DNA of 54,241 bases, from the IMG/VR virus record IMGVR_UViG_3300021961_000134, positions 1 to 54,241 of that record; one strand, given 5' to 3'. Under the pieces are notes generated by a model, which saw only the letters and a program-made list of their open reading frames with translations, searched no databases and was not told the origin of the DNA. The DNA comes from a virus. This document shows, piece after piece, positions 16,201 to 25,100 of this stretch. Within the stretch, counting starts at the first letter, position 1. Each line of letters starts with the position of its first letter. The translations under genes were made by a program, and so were the position numbers.

Positions 16201-19107
16201 ATCGCCTTGGTAGATACCAGCAAAAGCTCCAGTAAAGTCGCCTTCATAATTGCCCGCCCAAAGATGAGAATATGTTTTGTTGTATTCTGTGGTATATGTT
16301 TTAGTATAATCGCCTGCATATCTTCCAATGTAAGCCTTATCATATGACCCAATAAACAGACCTACGAAATCTCCCTCATAGTTACCTGCCCACAATGTTG
16401 AGTAAGTTTTTTCATAAGTTTTGGAATACGTCTTTACGAAATCACCTTCGTATGACCCTTCATAATCTTTTGCAAAATCACTGCTATATGTTGCTTCATA
16501 TGCTCTTAAATATGTACCAGTATAATCACCTACATATATTCCAGAGAAGTCACCAGTGAAGTCTCCTTCGTAGGTTCCAGCCCAAAGATGGGAATACGTT
16601 TTAATATAATCCTTAGAATATGTCTTATTGTAATCGCCTTCATATGTTCCTTCATAAGACTTGGAATATGAACCTTCATAGTGACCAAGATAAGTTTTTA
16701 TAAAACCGCCAATGTAATCCGTGTTGTAAGAAGTTCCATAACTTGCAGAAAAATGTCCTGTATAATTACCAGAAAAATCCCCACCATACAATTTATTGTA
16801 GTTATGCGAATAATCTTTTTGATATGCTGCTGCAAATTGACCGGTATATAATCCTATAAAATCTCCAGACCACGTACCTTCATATGTACCTTCAAAATCT
16901 TTTGCATATATTGTTGTCCAGGTTTTAACATATTCACCAGTGAAATCGCCTTCGTAATTTCCAGCCCAATCTGTAGAATAGGTCTTGTCATAATTTTTTG
17001 TATAGGTTTTTAAATATTCACCTGTGTAAAAACCAGAGAATTGACCAGTGTATTCACCTAAGAACTGGCCACTGTATTCCCTATTGTATATACCTAGCCA
17101 ATCTCGTGAAAATGTTTGACTATAGACACCTTCGAAATTCTGACTGTATATGCCCTCATAATTAGTTGAATAAACTTTGTTCCAATCTTTAGCAAACGCC
17201 CCAGCATATTGTACCTCTACTATTCTATTATATGTTTTATCATATGTTTTTTCGTAGTCTTTATTCCAGGATTTCTCATATGTTCCAACAAAATCTACTG
17301 GAGAAGAATAAACACCTAAGTATGTTTTAACATAATCTTTATTCCAGTCACCAACATACGTGCCTTCAAAAGCAACTGGACCAGCATACAATGTTGAATA
17401 TGTTTTAACATAGTCACCATCATAAGTTTTTTCATAATCGCCCTGGAATGTTACTGCTGATGTATATGTTGCTTCGTAATCACCAGCGTATAACGTATTG
17501 TATTCTTTAGCATAAAGTTGTGAATATTCTAATGGACCATGATAAGCTTCACCCCAATCCTTTGAAAATGAGCCTTCGTAAGTTGCTTCATATGCTTTAT
17601 CAAAAGAATGAACTGATGTGTATGTTTTAACATAATCATATTGATATTGAGTATTGTAATCTGTCTTGTATTCTCCTGCAAAGGTAACAGCAGAAGTATA
17701 TGTTTTTTCATAATCAGTATTATATGTAGCTTCCCAATTTCTTAAATAAGTTCCAACAAACTCTACTTGTCCGAGATATGTTTTAGTGAAGTTCTTTTCG
17801 TATGATGCACCATAATCTTTAACATAATCTCCAGTATATGATCCATCGTAGCCTACTTCACCTGCCCATTGTTTGTTGTATAAAGTAGTATAAGTTTTTT
17901 GATATAGGGTACTGTAATCTGCAGCATATCCTGTTGTTCCAACATAAATCGTACTCCATTCTTTGGCATACGATCCTGTGTATGTTGTTAAATAAATTTG
18001 TTCAAAGTTCACATCGCCCTGGTAGGTTTTAATATAATCAGCTGACCAAAGTTTAGCGTAATCCCCACCATAATGTTTTATATAATCTGTTTCTAAATTA
18101 TATGCTTTAATATAATCTTTATTGTAATCAGCACTATAGGTTTTTGTCCAATCGCCAGTATAGTATTGATCTAACACATATGTCTTTAAATAATCTTTAG
18201 AAAAATTACCTTCGTATGATTGATCATATGCTTTCAAGTAGTGCTGGTCAGTTCTAGAATATACAGTTTCATAATCAGTAGAATAAGATTCTAATGCAAG
18301 ATAGCTTTTACTCCAAATTCTATCGTATGTACCTGTGTATTGACCAATCCAGTTGGTAGTATAAGAGCCTTCGTATTCTTTAGTAAAAGATAAAGCATAA
18401 TCGTCTACATAATCTTTAGCCCATGTTTTACTATAAGTTGTAGCTCCAATATCTCTAACTGTACCTCTCGCTTCCCATGTACCAACGACAGGAGCAGATG
18501 CACCAATGAAATATTGACCTACACCGGTATCCACAATCCTCTGTCTAAGTCTTTCAGTAAAGAACGATTGTATTTGGGTATTAGTAAATTGTTTAAGCGT
18601 ATTGTCGTCTGATATTAATAGAGGATAAATTGCTGTTGCTGACGAAGAGTTGGATGTTCTTCTTCTTAAATAATAAGTAGTACCACCAGACTCGTTTATA
18701 GTATTGATAGTTGTATATAATGTGTTTGAACTATCACTGGTTAAAATATATGATCCTATACCATTAGACACCATGTTAGATATCATTGTGTCTACTAGGC
18801 TATTAAGAGTAGATGTATTAGCTTCTTCGATAGTAGTGTTAAAAACTACATAACCAGATACATCAGAAGTATTAGCAGTAGAAGATAAGTTCTGAGTTAG
18901 CGACGAATTAGTGCCACCAACATCTACTAGTATACCAGCATTTGATCCTAAATCTGTAGAAAAACTAATTGCACCAGCTAATGTATTATTAGATGCAAAA
19001 CTAGTTAAAGTTTGCTCAATAATATGATTCAATTCTATGGATGGCATTTCTTGCAATGCAATCCAACTTCCACCACCCGTTGTTTTAATTTTTAGTGGAT
19101 TGGCCAT
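10210..19107 (-). CDS. Giant aromatic-tetrapeptide fibre protein 1 (2965 aa)
   Basis: Residues 1 to about 222 form a non-repetitive head starting MANPLKIKTTGGGSWIALQE. From Y225 to about residue 2950 the chain consists of tetrapeptides with Tyr, Trp or Phe at every fourth position (for example YTGVYTGTYTGYF and YVKTYAKAW). Gly or Lys is favoured at the third position. The chain ends with a short tail, SYTLWVRVA. Phase breaks of six residues occur mainly near both ends. The centre carries two copies of a YYGNIYYGG...PNY element. Size, lack of enzyme motifs and location among tail and fibre genes indicate a structural filament, probably a very long tail fibre. AAGGA precedes the ATG. No known fold is obvious. 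A function other than fibre, such as adhesion or a surface sheath, remains possible. Confidence 0.85.
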   Translation of the reverse strand: MANPLKIKTTGGGSWIALQEMPSIELNHIIEQTLTSFASNNTLAGAISFSTDLGSNAGILVDVGGTNSSLTQNLSSTANTSDVSGYVVFNTTIEEANTSTLNSLVDTMISNMVSNGIGSYILTSDSSNTLYTTINTINESGGTTYYLRRRTSNSSSATAIYPLLISDDNTLKQFTNTQIQSFFTERLRQRIVDTGVGQYFIGASAPVVGTWEARGTVRDIGATTYSKTWAKDYVDDYALSFTKEYEGSYTTNWIGQYTGTYDRIWSKSYLALESYSTDYETVYSRTDQHYLKAYDQSYEGNFSKDYLKTYVLDQYYTGDWTKTYSADYNKDYIKAYNLETDYIKHYGGDYAKLWSADYIKTYQGDVNFEQIYLTTYTGSYAKEWSTIYVGTTGYAADYSTLYQKTYTTLYNKQWAGEVGYDGSYTGDYVKDYGASYEKNFTKTYLGQVEFVGTYLRNWEATYNTDYEKTYTSAVTFAGEYKTDYNTQYQYDYVKTYTSVHSFDKAYEATYEGSFSKDWGEAYHGPLEYSQLYAKEYNTLYAGDYEATYTSAVTFQGDYEKTYDGDYVKTYSTLYAGPVAFEGTYVGDWNKDYVKTYLGVYSSPVDFVGTYEKSWNKDYEKTYDKTYNRIVEVQYAGAFAKDWNKVYSTNYEGIYSQNFEGVYSQTFSRDWLGIYNREYSGQFLGEYTGQFSGFYTGEYLKTYTKNYDKTYSTDWAGNYEGDFTGEYVKTWTTIYAKDFEGTYEGTWSGDFIGLYTGQFAAAYQKDYSHNYNKLYGGDFSGNYTGHFSASYGTSYNTDYIGGFIKTYLGHYEGSYSKSYEGTYEGDYNKTYSKDYIKTYSHLWAGTYEGDFTGDFSGIYVGDYTGTYLRAYEATYSSDFAKDYEGSYEGDFVKTYSKTYEKTYSTLWAGNYEGDFVGLFIGSYDKAYIGRYAGDYTKTYTTEYNKTYSHLWAGNYEGDFTGAFAGIYQGDYEGTYIGDYNKDYVTIYNKTYSQLWSGTYEGDYIGAWTGTFDTTYLGEYNKDYVKDYSGDFSKHYEGTYTGDYNKAYEAHYEGIYNRLYVGQYNKEYEGAYEGTYTTTYKAAYEHAYVKSYTGTYNKEYAGLYQGEWSRDWNKDYVKTYTKHYTGDFVGVYNQNWEKVWNKDYVKSYLTNYEGNFAGTYTGVYQKNWDKNYEKHYEAVYANEYSGIYTGYFAHTWVKDYVKTYVGDYSGDYTGVFTGYYVDNYSKNWLKNYDKTYSGDYVGVFTGYFSADYSKDWNKNYDTTYAGAYEGTYTGVYTKNWGRDWSRLWQGAYTGVYTGTFTGYFANSWARIWNRVWSKAWEGAYTGTYVGNYTGVYTGTFLHNWSKNYVKSYDASYDNVYTGVYAGNYTGVYTGYFANTYAKTWTKDYLKNWAGAYTGTYVGNYEGVYTGYYGNNYNKTYAKAWEGAYTGVYTGTYTGYYAANYVKTYAKAWAGAYTGAYTGYYTGNYSKNYVKGYVKAWTGVYTGYYTGTYTGNFAKVWQKDYLKNWAGNYSGAYTGYYTGFYTGYYNRTYNKDYVRVWTGVYTGYFTANYTKNWAKTWLGPLYYGNIYYGGFLSPNYRRSYSGNYGRTMYYGNIYYAGYLNPNYYQGTSYFTGFFSGNTTFANSYAKIYSRAWAKTFTGNYSKNYVRAWVRAWAGVYSGAYTGYYTGTYTGYFGRYYPNYYGANYARNFSGAYTGYYTGTYNNTYNKDYVRVWSRAWAGVYTGTYTGYFGNNYDKTYAKAWAGAYTGVYTGTYTGYFAANYVKTYAKVWAGAYTGVYTGYYDGTYTGYFGRYYQNFYTGNYIKNWAGDYTGVYTGYYTGNYTKNWVRIWNKDYVKTYQAAYSGDYTGVYTGYYDGTYTGYFTGNYTANYIKNYANEYAGDYSGNYTGVYTHNWEKLYAKLYQGAYTGVYSGVYTGYFANTWEKTYTTLYNKAWAGNYTGQYTGVFNNTWVKDYVGTYTKNWEGAYEGTYTGVYTHNWNKNYLKNYDTTYEGTYEGSYDRLWTRLWAKDYVKTYVGDYSGNYTGIFNKNFERSWDKNYEKTYTTLYQGAYEGVYSSDFAKDYDKTYEKTYTALYANEYEGVYVKEYSGTYVKDYVEAYIKEYQGTYSGIYTKTYDGDYTKEYAGLYQKEWTKTYSQDWSGEYEKTYIGGFEKTYEKTYQGAYTKTYEGTYLALYQKMWEGTYEGDYVKAYTKNWVKTYSQDWSGIYIKEYEGSYDQTFSSLFEGTYEGDYVKAYSKDWNKVYVHEWSGTYTKTYLGNYESSFASLFEGTYEGDYNKDYIGDWNKTYSSNFLGLYQKSYSGQFNKDYVKQYDGTYVKEYEGTYSSQFSSLFEGTYQGEYLHAYDRGYEKTYSVDYTGSYDGDYTGEYIKEYLKTYEKSFTKEYGAAYTTIWSKDFEGTYVGHFQKEYAKEYQHTYNKLWSHDFAGVYTGEFSKLYAGTYEGDFAKNWTTTYQGTYSSLFEGTYVGDYIKSYETDYVKTYDRAWMGVYSQNFEGEYSGGFSKDYEGTYVGNYSGSFSGNYEGDFAGLYVGDWTKTYVASYESNFQKDYSGDYTGSYAKDYQAEYIAAYDKAWSGEVGYIGAYNKEYVATYSTDYSGQYVGDVNFERGWNKLYVGQYNKLYLGEYVSDVDYSKLWQGTYEGTWSKDYEATYEGYMDYSTGYEASYSANFAFDYIATYTSVHSFDKTYTKEYEKAWEKTYIGEYVSDVDFVKTYSKVWNKDYEKSYDGGYSSDQPFSKTYTGAFLKDWQKLYQQDWTGTYSSPVNFEAAYDKVWNKDYEKTWEKVYNKEFDYTKTYTTLVDHDFVKTYSKDYAGGVNFDKSYDKTWEKVYIGNWDKVYVGDTDYEKSYEATYAKNWTTVYQNSYQLDTNYVKEYNKVYSTNFVTDYIKTYTLDSGDFTKIWTKTYEGEYTYTKTYTTTYSGVFTGYFENTYVGVFNRGYDATYQKAYINTYAGSYGAGEEDSYTLWVRVA
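10275..10282 (-). promoter_or_regulatory. T4-type late promoter (TATAAATA) inside the 3' end of the giant fibre gene
   Basis: A perfect minus-strand TATAAATA lies about 47 bases upstream of the start codon at 10228. It would let the charged protein, glycosyltransferase and oxygenase genes be transcribed without reading through 18 kb of repetitive fibre genes. It is embedded in codons of the last fibre repeats, so chance cannot be excluded. Confidence 0.5.
14291..14340 (-). repeat. Fibre element YYGNIYYAGYLNPNYYQ, copy in giant protein 1
   Basis: Fifty bases here match 24308-24357 in the other giant gene with a single mismatch, while most repeats differ at many synonymous sites. The element reads YYGNIYYAGYLNPNYYQ. 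A related copy (LYYGNIYYGGFLSPNY) lies just upstream at about 14380-14437. Together they sit near the midpoint of the array of giant protein 1. Confidence 0.85.
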
Positions 19108-19116
19108 TAATATTCC

Positions 19117-22100
19117 TTACTGGTATTTGTATGTGGTATCGCCCAAGATGTTACCTTCATATATGAAGCTAACATTATTTATGTCGAACCCAACCACGGC
19201 TGCTCCAGGAAGTCCCCCATCACCGCAGTTATGGAATCTAGATTTTCTTCTAAATTCTTCGCCACCACCCATACCAACTTGGCCTAGGTTACCACCAACA
19301 CCACCAGGTAATCTCGTATTACCATAATCATAATTTGGCTGTCCTCTTAAACCGCCATTGATTAAAGTTCCGTTACGAGGCTCTACTTTAAGCTGAGCAC
19401 TTTCATATTTTGAACTTTTAGGTGAAATACCAACAGTCCACCCAGCACCACCTGACCCTGGTACACCTACTATGTCTGAAGTACCAAAGAATGATCTATT
19501 AATTTCTTGAAGATAGTTTGCACCTTCATATGTTCTTGCATATGATCCTACATATGCTTTAGAGTATGTCGCACCATAAATCTTTACATAACTTTTAGCA
19601 TAATCAGCAACAAACTCATTCGCATAAGAACCTGCATAAATGTGGGTCCATGCTTTAGTATATGTTGCAGAATAATTTGCATTTCCTAAGTAACTTGTTG
19701 AGAGATGGAAGACGCCAGTATATGGAGTTAAACCAGAATACAAAGTTTCATTAAGGTATGCACCACCATAGTAAATATTACCATAATAAGCAATTGCAGA
19801 ATAACTTCCTGTATACGTTCTAGTCCAATTACCACCAAATGCACCACCACCAAAGTATACTGGACCTAGATAACTAATACTACCCGACCATGTCTTATTG
19901 TACACTGCTGTATAACTTTTGCTATAATACCCTACAAACACATTAGCATACGACGCTTGCCAATTTTTACCATATGTTTTTGACCAATTTTTAGCATAGT
20001 CTTTACCATAAGTTTGATCAAAGTAAAGCGCGCTAGTTGCAGTATAGTAAGCTGTCCATGCATATGCATTTTCATATGTTACACTATACACAGCCTCGAC
20101 TGCATGATAAGATTCTGGAGTTGTTGAATATGTTGTTCCATAATCATCAGTCCAACCTAATGCACTAGTATATCCTACATATGTGGTTTGATATCCAGCA
20201 GCCCAAATTTTGTTATAATCAACATCTAATGCTGTTGAATATTCGCCAGTATAATTTGTAGATATATTATAATTAACTTCACTTCCGTAATTACCACCAT
20301 AAGGAGCAAATGTATCTGCAGATTCATAACCGTTATATAATAAAGAAGCTGCTCTTGAATATCCTTGAAGACCTTCGTACCCAACGATTCTTACTCTATT
20401 GTAATTTACTGAGTATGATTTATTATATCCTTTGAGATATTCTTTTGTATATGTTCCACTATATTCAGCAGTGAATGTAACATTATAAGATTTTGTATAG
20501 TTACCAACGTATTCAGCTATATACTCTCTTGCATATGTATCCTGATAATCTCCAGTAAAGGTTCTAGAATAAGAACCGGAATAATTTTTTGTATATTCCT
20601 TGTTGTAGGTTTTTGAGAAACTACCTTGATAGGATCCAACAAACGCTTTTGTATACTCCTTAGTAAAATCTCCAACATATGCAGCTGTATAATCTACGGA
20701 ATATTCAGCAACAAAATCCCCTGCATATGCGTTGTATGTTCTATCATAAGATTTACTGTAGGTTTTTTCAAATGTTTGTTGATATGTTGCTTCGTAAGAA
20801 CCTAGATATGTACCTTCAAAGGCTTGTGTATATAATTTATTATATTGTTTTACATATGTAGCATCGTAACTACCAATATAAGCCCCTACAAAATTGCTTT
20901 GATAATACCCTCCACCATATGCACTTGGTTCACTACTATAAGATTTCTGATAATGCCCTACATATGTAACATTATAAGAAACATTATATTCTTTGGTATA
21001 CAGACCTTCGAAGCTAGCAGAACTACCTACAGTAAGATAAGTTTTATTAAACTCACCTGAGTAAGCTCCAGCATATGCTCTTTCAAATGATCTCTCATAC
21101 TCTGTACCCATGTAATAAACTGTTCCACCATATACTGTTACGCCAGAATAAACTCCAGTAAATGATGTAGTATTGTAATCATTAGTATAACCCTTTGAGT
21201 AATTTGTACTAAAGGTTTTTATAAATTCATCGCTCACTCCAGCATAAATTGTACTTGAAACATATGTGTTGTATGATCCGCCATAATTTGCTGTATAACC
21301 TGGTACTGACGTATATGCGGTTACTGTTCCAACATAATTTCCACCGGACCAAGATCCAGTAAACGCTTGAGCTGGAGTATAAGCTCCAATATAGGCTTTA
21401 ACATATTCAGTCTTGGTATATGTATGCTCACCTACGTATGTTTCAACTACACCTGGATATGAACCAGCAATACCATCCCTTCCTTCAGCATAAGATGCTT
21501 GTCCAACATATCCACCTACATAATTCTTTACATAATCAACACCGTAGTTTGCACCACCACCACTATAACCTAGATACGATTGATAGTATAATAATCCGGA
21601 ATATTGTTTTGAATAAGGAACAATGAACTGGCCCCCAACAGCTTCAAAGCTAATAGCATATGTTCCAGTATATGTTTTGCTGTATGTTCCTGAATACGCT
21701 TTAGTATATCCTTTTTCATACGAGCCAGCATATGTTCCTATAAAACTGCGACTGTATCCACCAGTATAAGAACCTACATAAGTTTTTAAGTATGATCCTA
21801 GATACGTACCTAAAAATTCTCTGTTGTAGTATATCGTTCCTGTATAATGTTTTACGAAGTTACCAGTAAATATACCAGTATAGGTCTTTACATAATTTTG
21901 ATATCCCCCACCATAATAAACTTCTGTACCATAACTTAAAGCAAATGTTGTTGTGTTTAAGAACCCAGCTCCAGATGCATAATTACCAGTAAAATAAAGA
22001 GTTCTCGAATAATAATTAGGATTAAGATATCCTGAGTAGAAAACATTACCATAGTAAGCTACTGTTCCATAACCGGGGCCTACAAAGTTTCTTAGTGAGT

Positions 22101-25100
22101 TGTATCCGTTGAAATATTCAGGTGCTGATTGGTGATATGTAGTAATAGTGTTTCCGTAATATATTAAGCCAGTGTAGTTCGTTGCACTATAACTTGGACC
22201 GGAAGCGTATGATCTTGGACCTTGATACGTATTAGTATAAGTGCCTTCAAAATGTCCTACATAGGTTTTAGCATATTGAATTTGGCTTATATAACCACCA
22301 TAATAAAGTATACCAGCAAAGTTTCCTGTATAGGATCCAACATAAGATTTTAAATAATGTTTTACATAGTTACCATCATATACACCAGTATATGAACCAG
22401 CATAAGCACCAGTAAAGTTTCTTTCAAAATTATCAACATAGGTTTTATTAAACACGCCAGTATATGACTTTGCGAACCCAGCCCCAGAATAATAATTAGT
22501 AAATACATTTGTAGGAACGTATTCTGTAGCATCAGCTCCGCCCTGCCATACTCTACCAAGATACGTTGCTTGATAAACACCAGCTTGATCTGAATATGGA
22601 TCAGTAATACCAGAGGCACCACCACCTCCACCGCCACCACCTATTGTCCCATAGTTTTCTATGAATAGATGAACATCTGAACTTGAAGTTTTGATAGCAT
22701 CGCCACCGTTTGTACCAGAATATGACAAACCTCTTGGACCACCAATGTCGCCACCGTTACCACCTTTACCTACAATGTAACCACATGGATATGTGACAAC
22801 TCTTACAAGATGTTTTAGGTCTGCAGTTGTTGATCCAGACACGTTAGCTGTTACTGCCTGCATAGTGCTTAAATCAAGTGAGGAAGAAGTACTTCCATCT
22901 GATCCTAAAATAAATGTCTTGCTATGTTCTAATTGTTCACCTATAAAAATGTTAACCATCTGAAGGTTTTTATCTGGATCTTTACCTATTGAAAATAAAT
23001 AATCTCTGAGGTTAAAGTTGTTTATGTAGTATACAATCTTTCCGTCAATATAATCACTACCTCTTGAAGAACCTGCATTTTCAGAAATTAGTCGACCATT
23101 ACTATTAAATATGATGTCTGTATGATCATATCCAACATATGCGATTTTCCAATCGCCACCTTCTTTAACATTAATATATCTAACTTGTTTCCACGAATCC
23201 TCTTGTTGTACAAACATATTCTTTACAGATTGCCAACTACTGTCGTTCATAACAAACAACTTAGGATCAGAATTTTGAGTGTTTAATTGACCTGAAGAAG
23301 GACCTACGAAGCTAGTTGTTCCTCTGTAAACTTCTTGTCTTGTTAAATTACCGGTATAGTTTTTAACAAATTCAGTTTGACCTGTGTATGAAGGTTGGAA
23401 CGAACCCTGGAATTCAGACAAATATGTTTTAGTGTAATATAACAAGCCTTCATAGTTAGTAGATCCAGTATAATCCCCTACATATGCTGCGACAGGGGAA
23501 TATGAACCTAGCCAGTTTTTAAGGTAATCACTAGAATAAGCACCAATATAATTTTTATTGTATGATTTGTCGTAGTTCGTAGATGTAACTTTTGTATATG
23601 TACCAGTGTAGGCCTTTTGCCATATTTTAGTATATACACCTTCCCATGAATGCACATATGAAGCCGAATATGTACCTTCATATGTTTTAACGTATGAAGT
23701 GCCATCCCCTCTATATGCTTTAGCATATAACTTTTCAAAGGAACCCGTATATGATCTAGAATATATTTTGTTGTAAGCAACAAAGTTTTCTATTCTTTGT
23801 GTTGTATAATTTCTAGACCAAACTTTAGTATAAGCCTTGTCGTATGATTTACTATAAACTTTTTGATAGTATGCATAGCTTTCAGATATATATGATCTTG
23901 CATATAATTTGATATATTCACCTGCGTATTCTTTACGGTACCCACCTGTAAAATTACCGAGGTAAGTTCCATATGCAGGGCCCTCTAAATAATGTTTATT
24001 ATAATTTGTAGACCCAACATATGCTTTGACATATTCTTTATTAAAATCAGCTGAAGGTCTGTATGTCTTTTGCCAGTTCTTAGTATAATTAACTAAAGGT
24101 GAGAAGTATACATTAAATGTCTTTGTAAAGTTTGCTTGACCAGCAAAATAACCTGTAAATGTTTGTGCAAATCCACCATAAGTTTTTAGGAATCCATTGT
24201 ATTCCTTAATGTATCCACCAAAGTATGCATCGCCAGAATAAGCTTTTTCATAGCCTTTTATAAAGTTAGCTGAAGCGTTATAGTAACCGGTATAATAAAG
24301 AACCCCCTGATAATAATTTGGATTAAGGTATCCAGCATAGTAAATGTTACCATAGTAAGCTGCTGTTGCATACAGTTTGGCAAAATTTCTTAGGTATCCA
24401 GCAAAATATGCAGTACCAGAATATTCTTTGTTATATGCTCTAGAAAAATATCCAGTTCCAACAAATGAATGAGAATAATTTTTTAGGTACCCACCAAAAT
24501 ATGCAACACCCGTATAAGTTACAGAGTATTCTTTTGTGTATGATTTAAGGTAACCACTGTAGTATGGTAAACCTGAATAAGTTTTATTATAATCTTTAGC
24601 GTAGGTTTTAATATATCCAGCATAAAAAGCATCGCCCCTGTAAGATACATTATAAGTTTTATTATATTCAGCGAGTCGTACACCACCAAAATACGCATCC
24701 CCAAGATAAGCCCTAGACCAATATATTAGAGTGTAATTGGCTCCTGAATATCCACTAAAGAATAGAGGACCTATAAAGTCCTGATTGTAAACACCAGAGT
24801 AATATTTATTAAATACTCCAGTCCATATTCTACTGTATTCCTTAGTGTAACTTAATGTTCTAGAATAACCACCAAAGAAAAGAGGACCAGCATAATCTTT
24901 AGTATATGAGCCTACCCAAATCTTATTATATGTTGTAGACCAGTTTTTAGCATACTCTTTAGTATAGACGTTCTGATTAGACCACCCACCAAAGTATATG
25001 ACAGGACCGTGGAAAGATCTTGCATAATCAGGACCTGAAAAAGTACCAGACCATAGTCTTAAATATTCTTTGGAATAGTATCCTGATTCACTCGTGTACC

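Larger units (their letters stand above)
10258..18435 (-). repeat. 12-bp/4-aa coding repeat array (about 680 units) of giant protein 1
   Basis: The DNA reflects a tetrapeptide array: a TAY, TGG or TTY codon recurs every 12 bases for about 8.2 kb. Within the middle there is a higher order of about 84 bases (28 residues). For example, the same 23-base stretch begins at 13847 and again at 13931. Codons at synonymous sites vary widely, so most units are old rather than recent copies. Confidence 0.9.
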
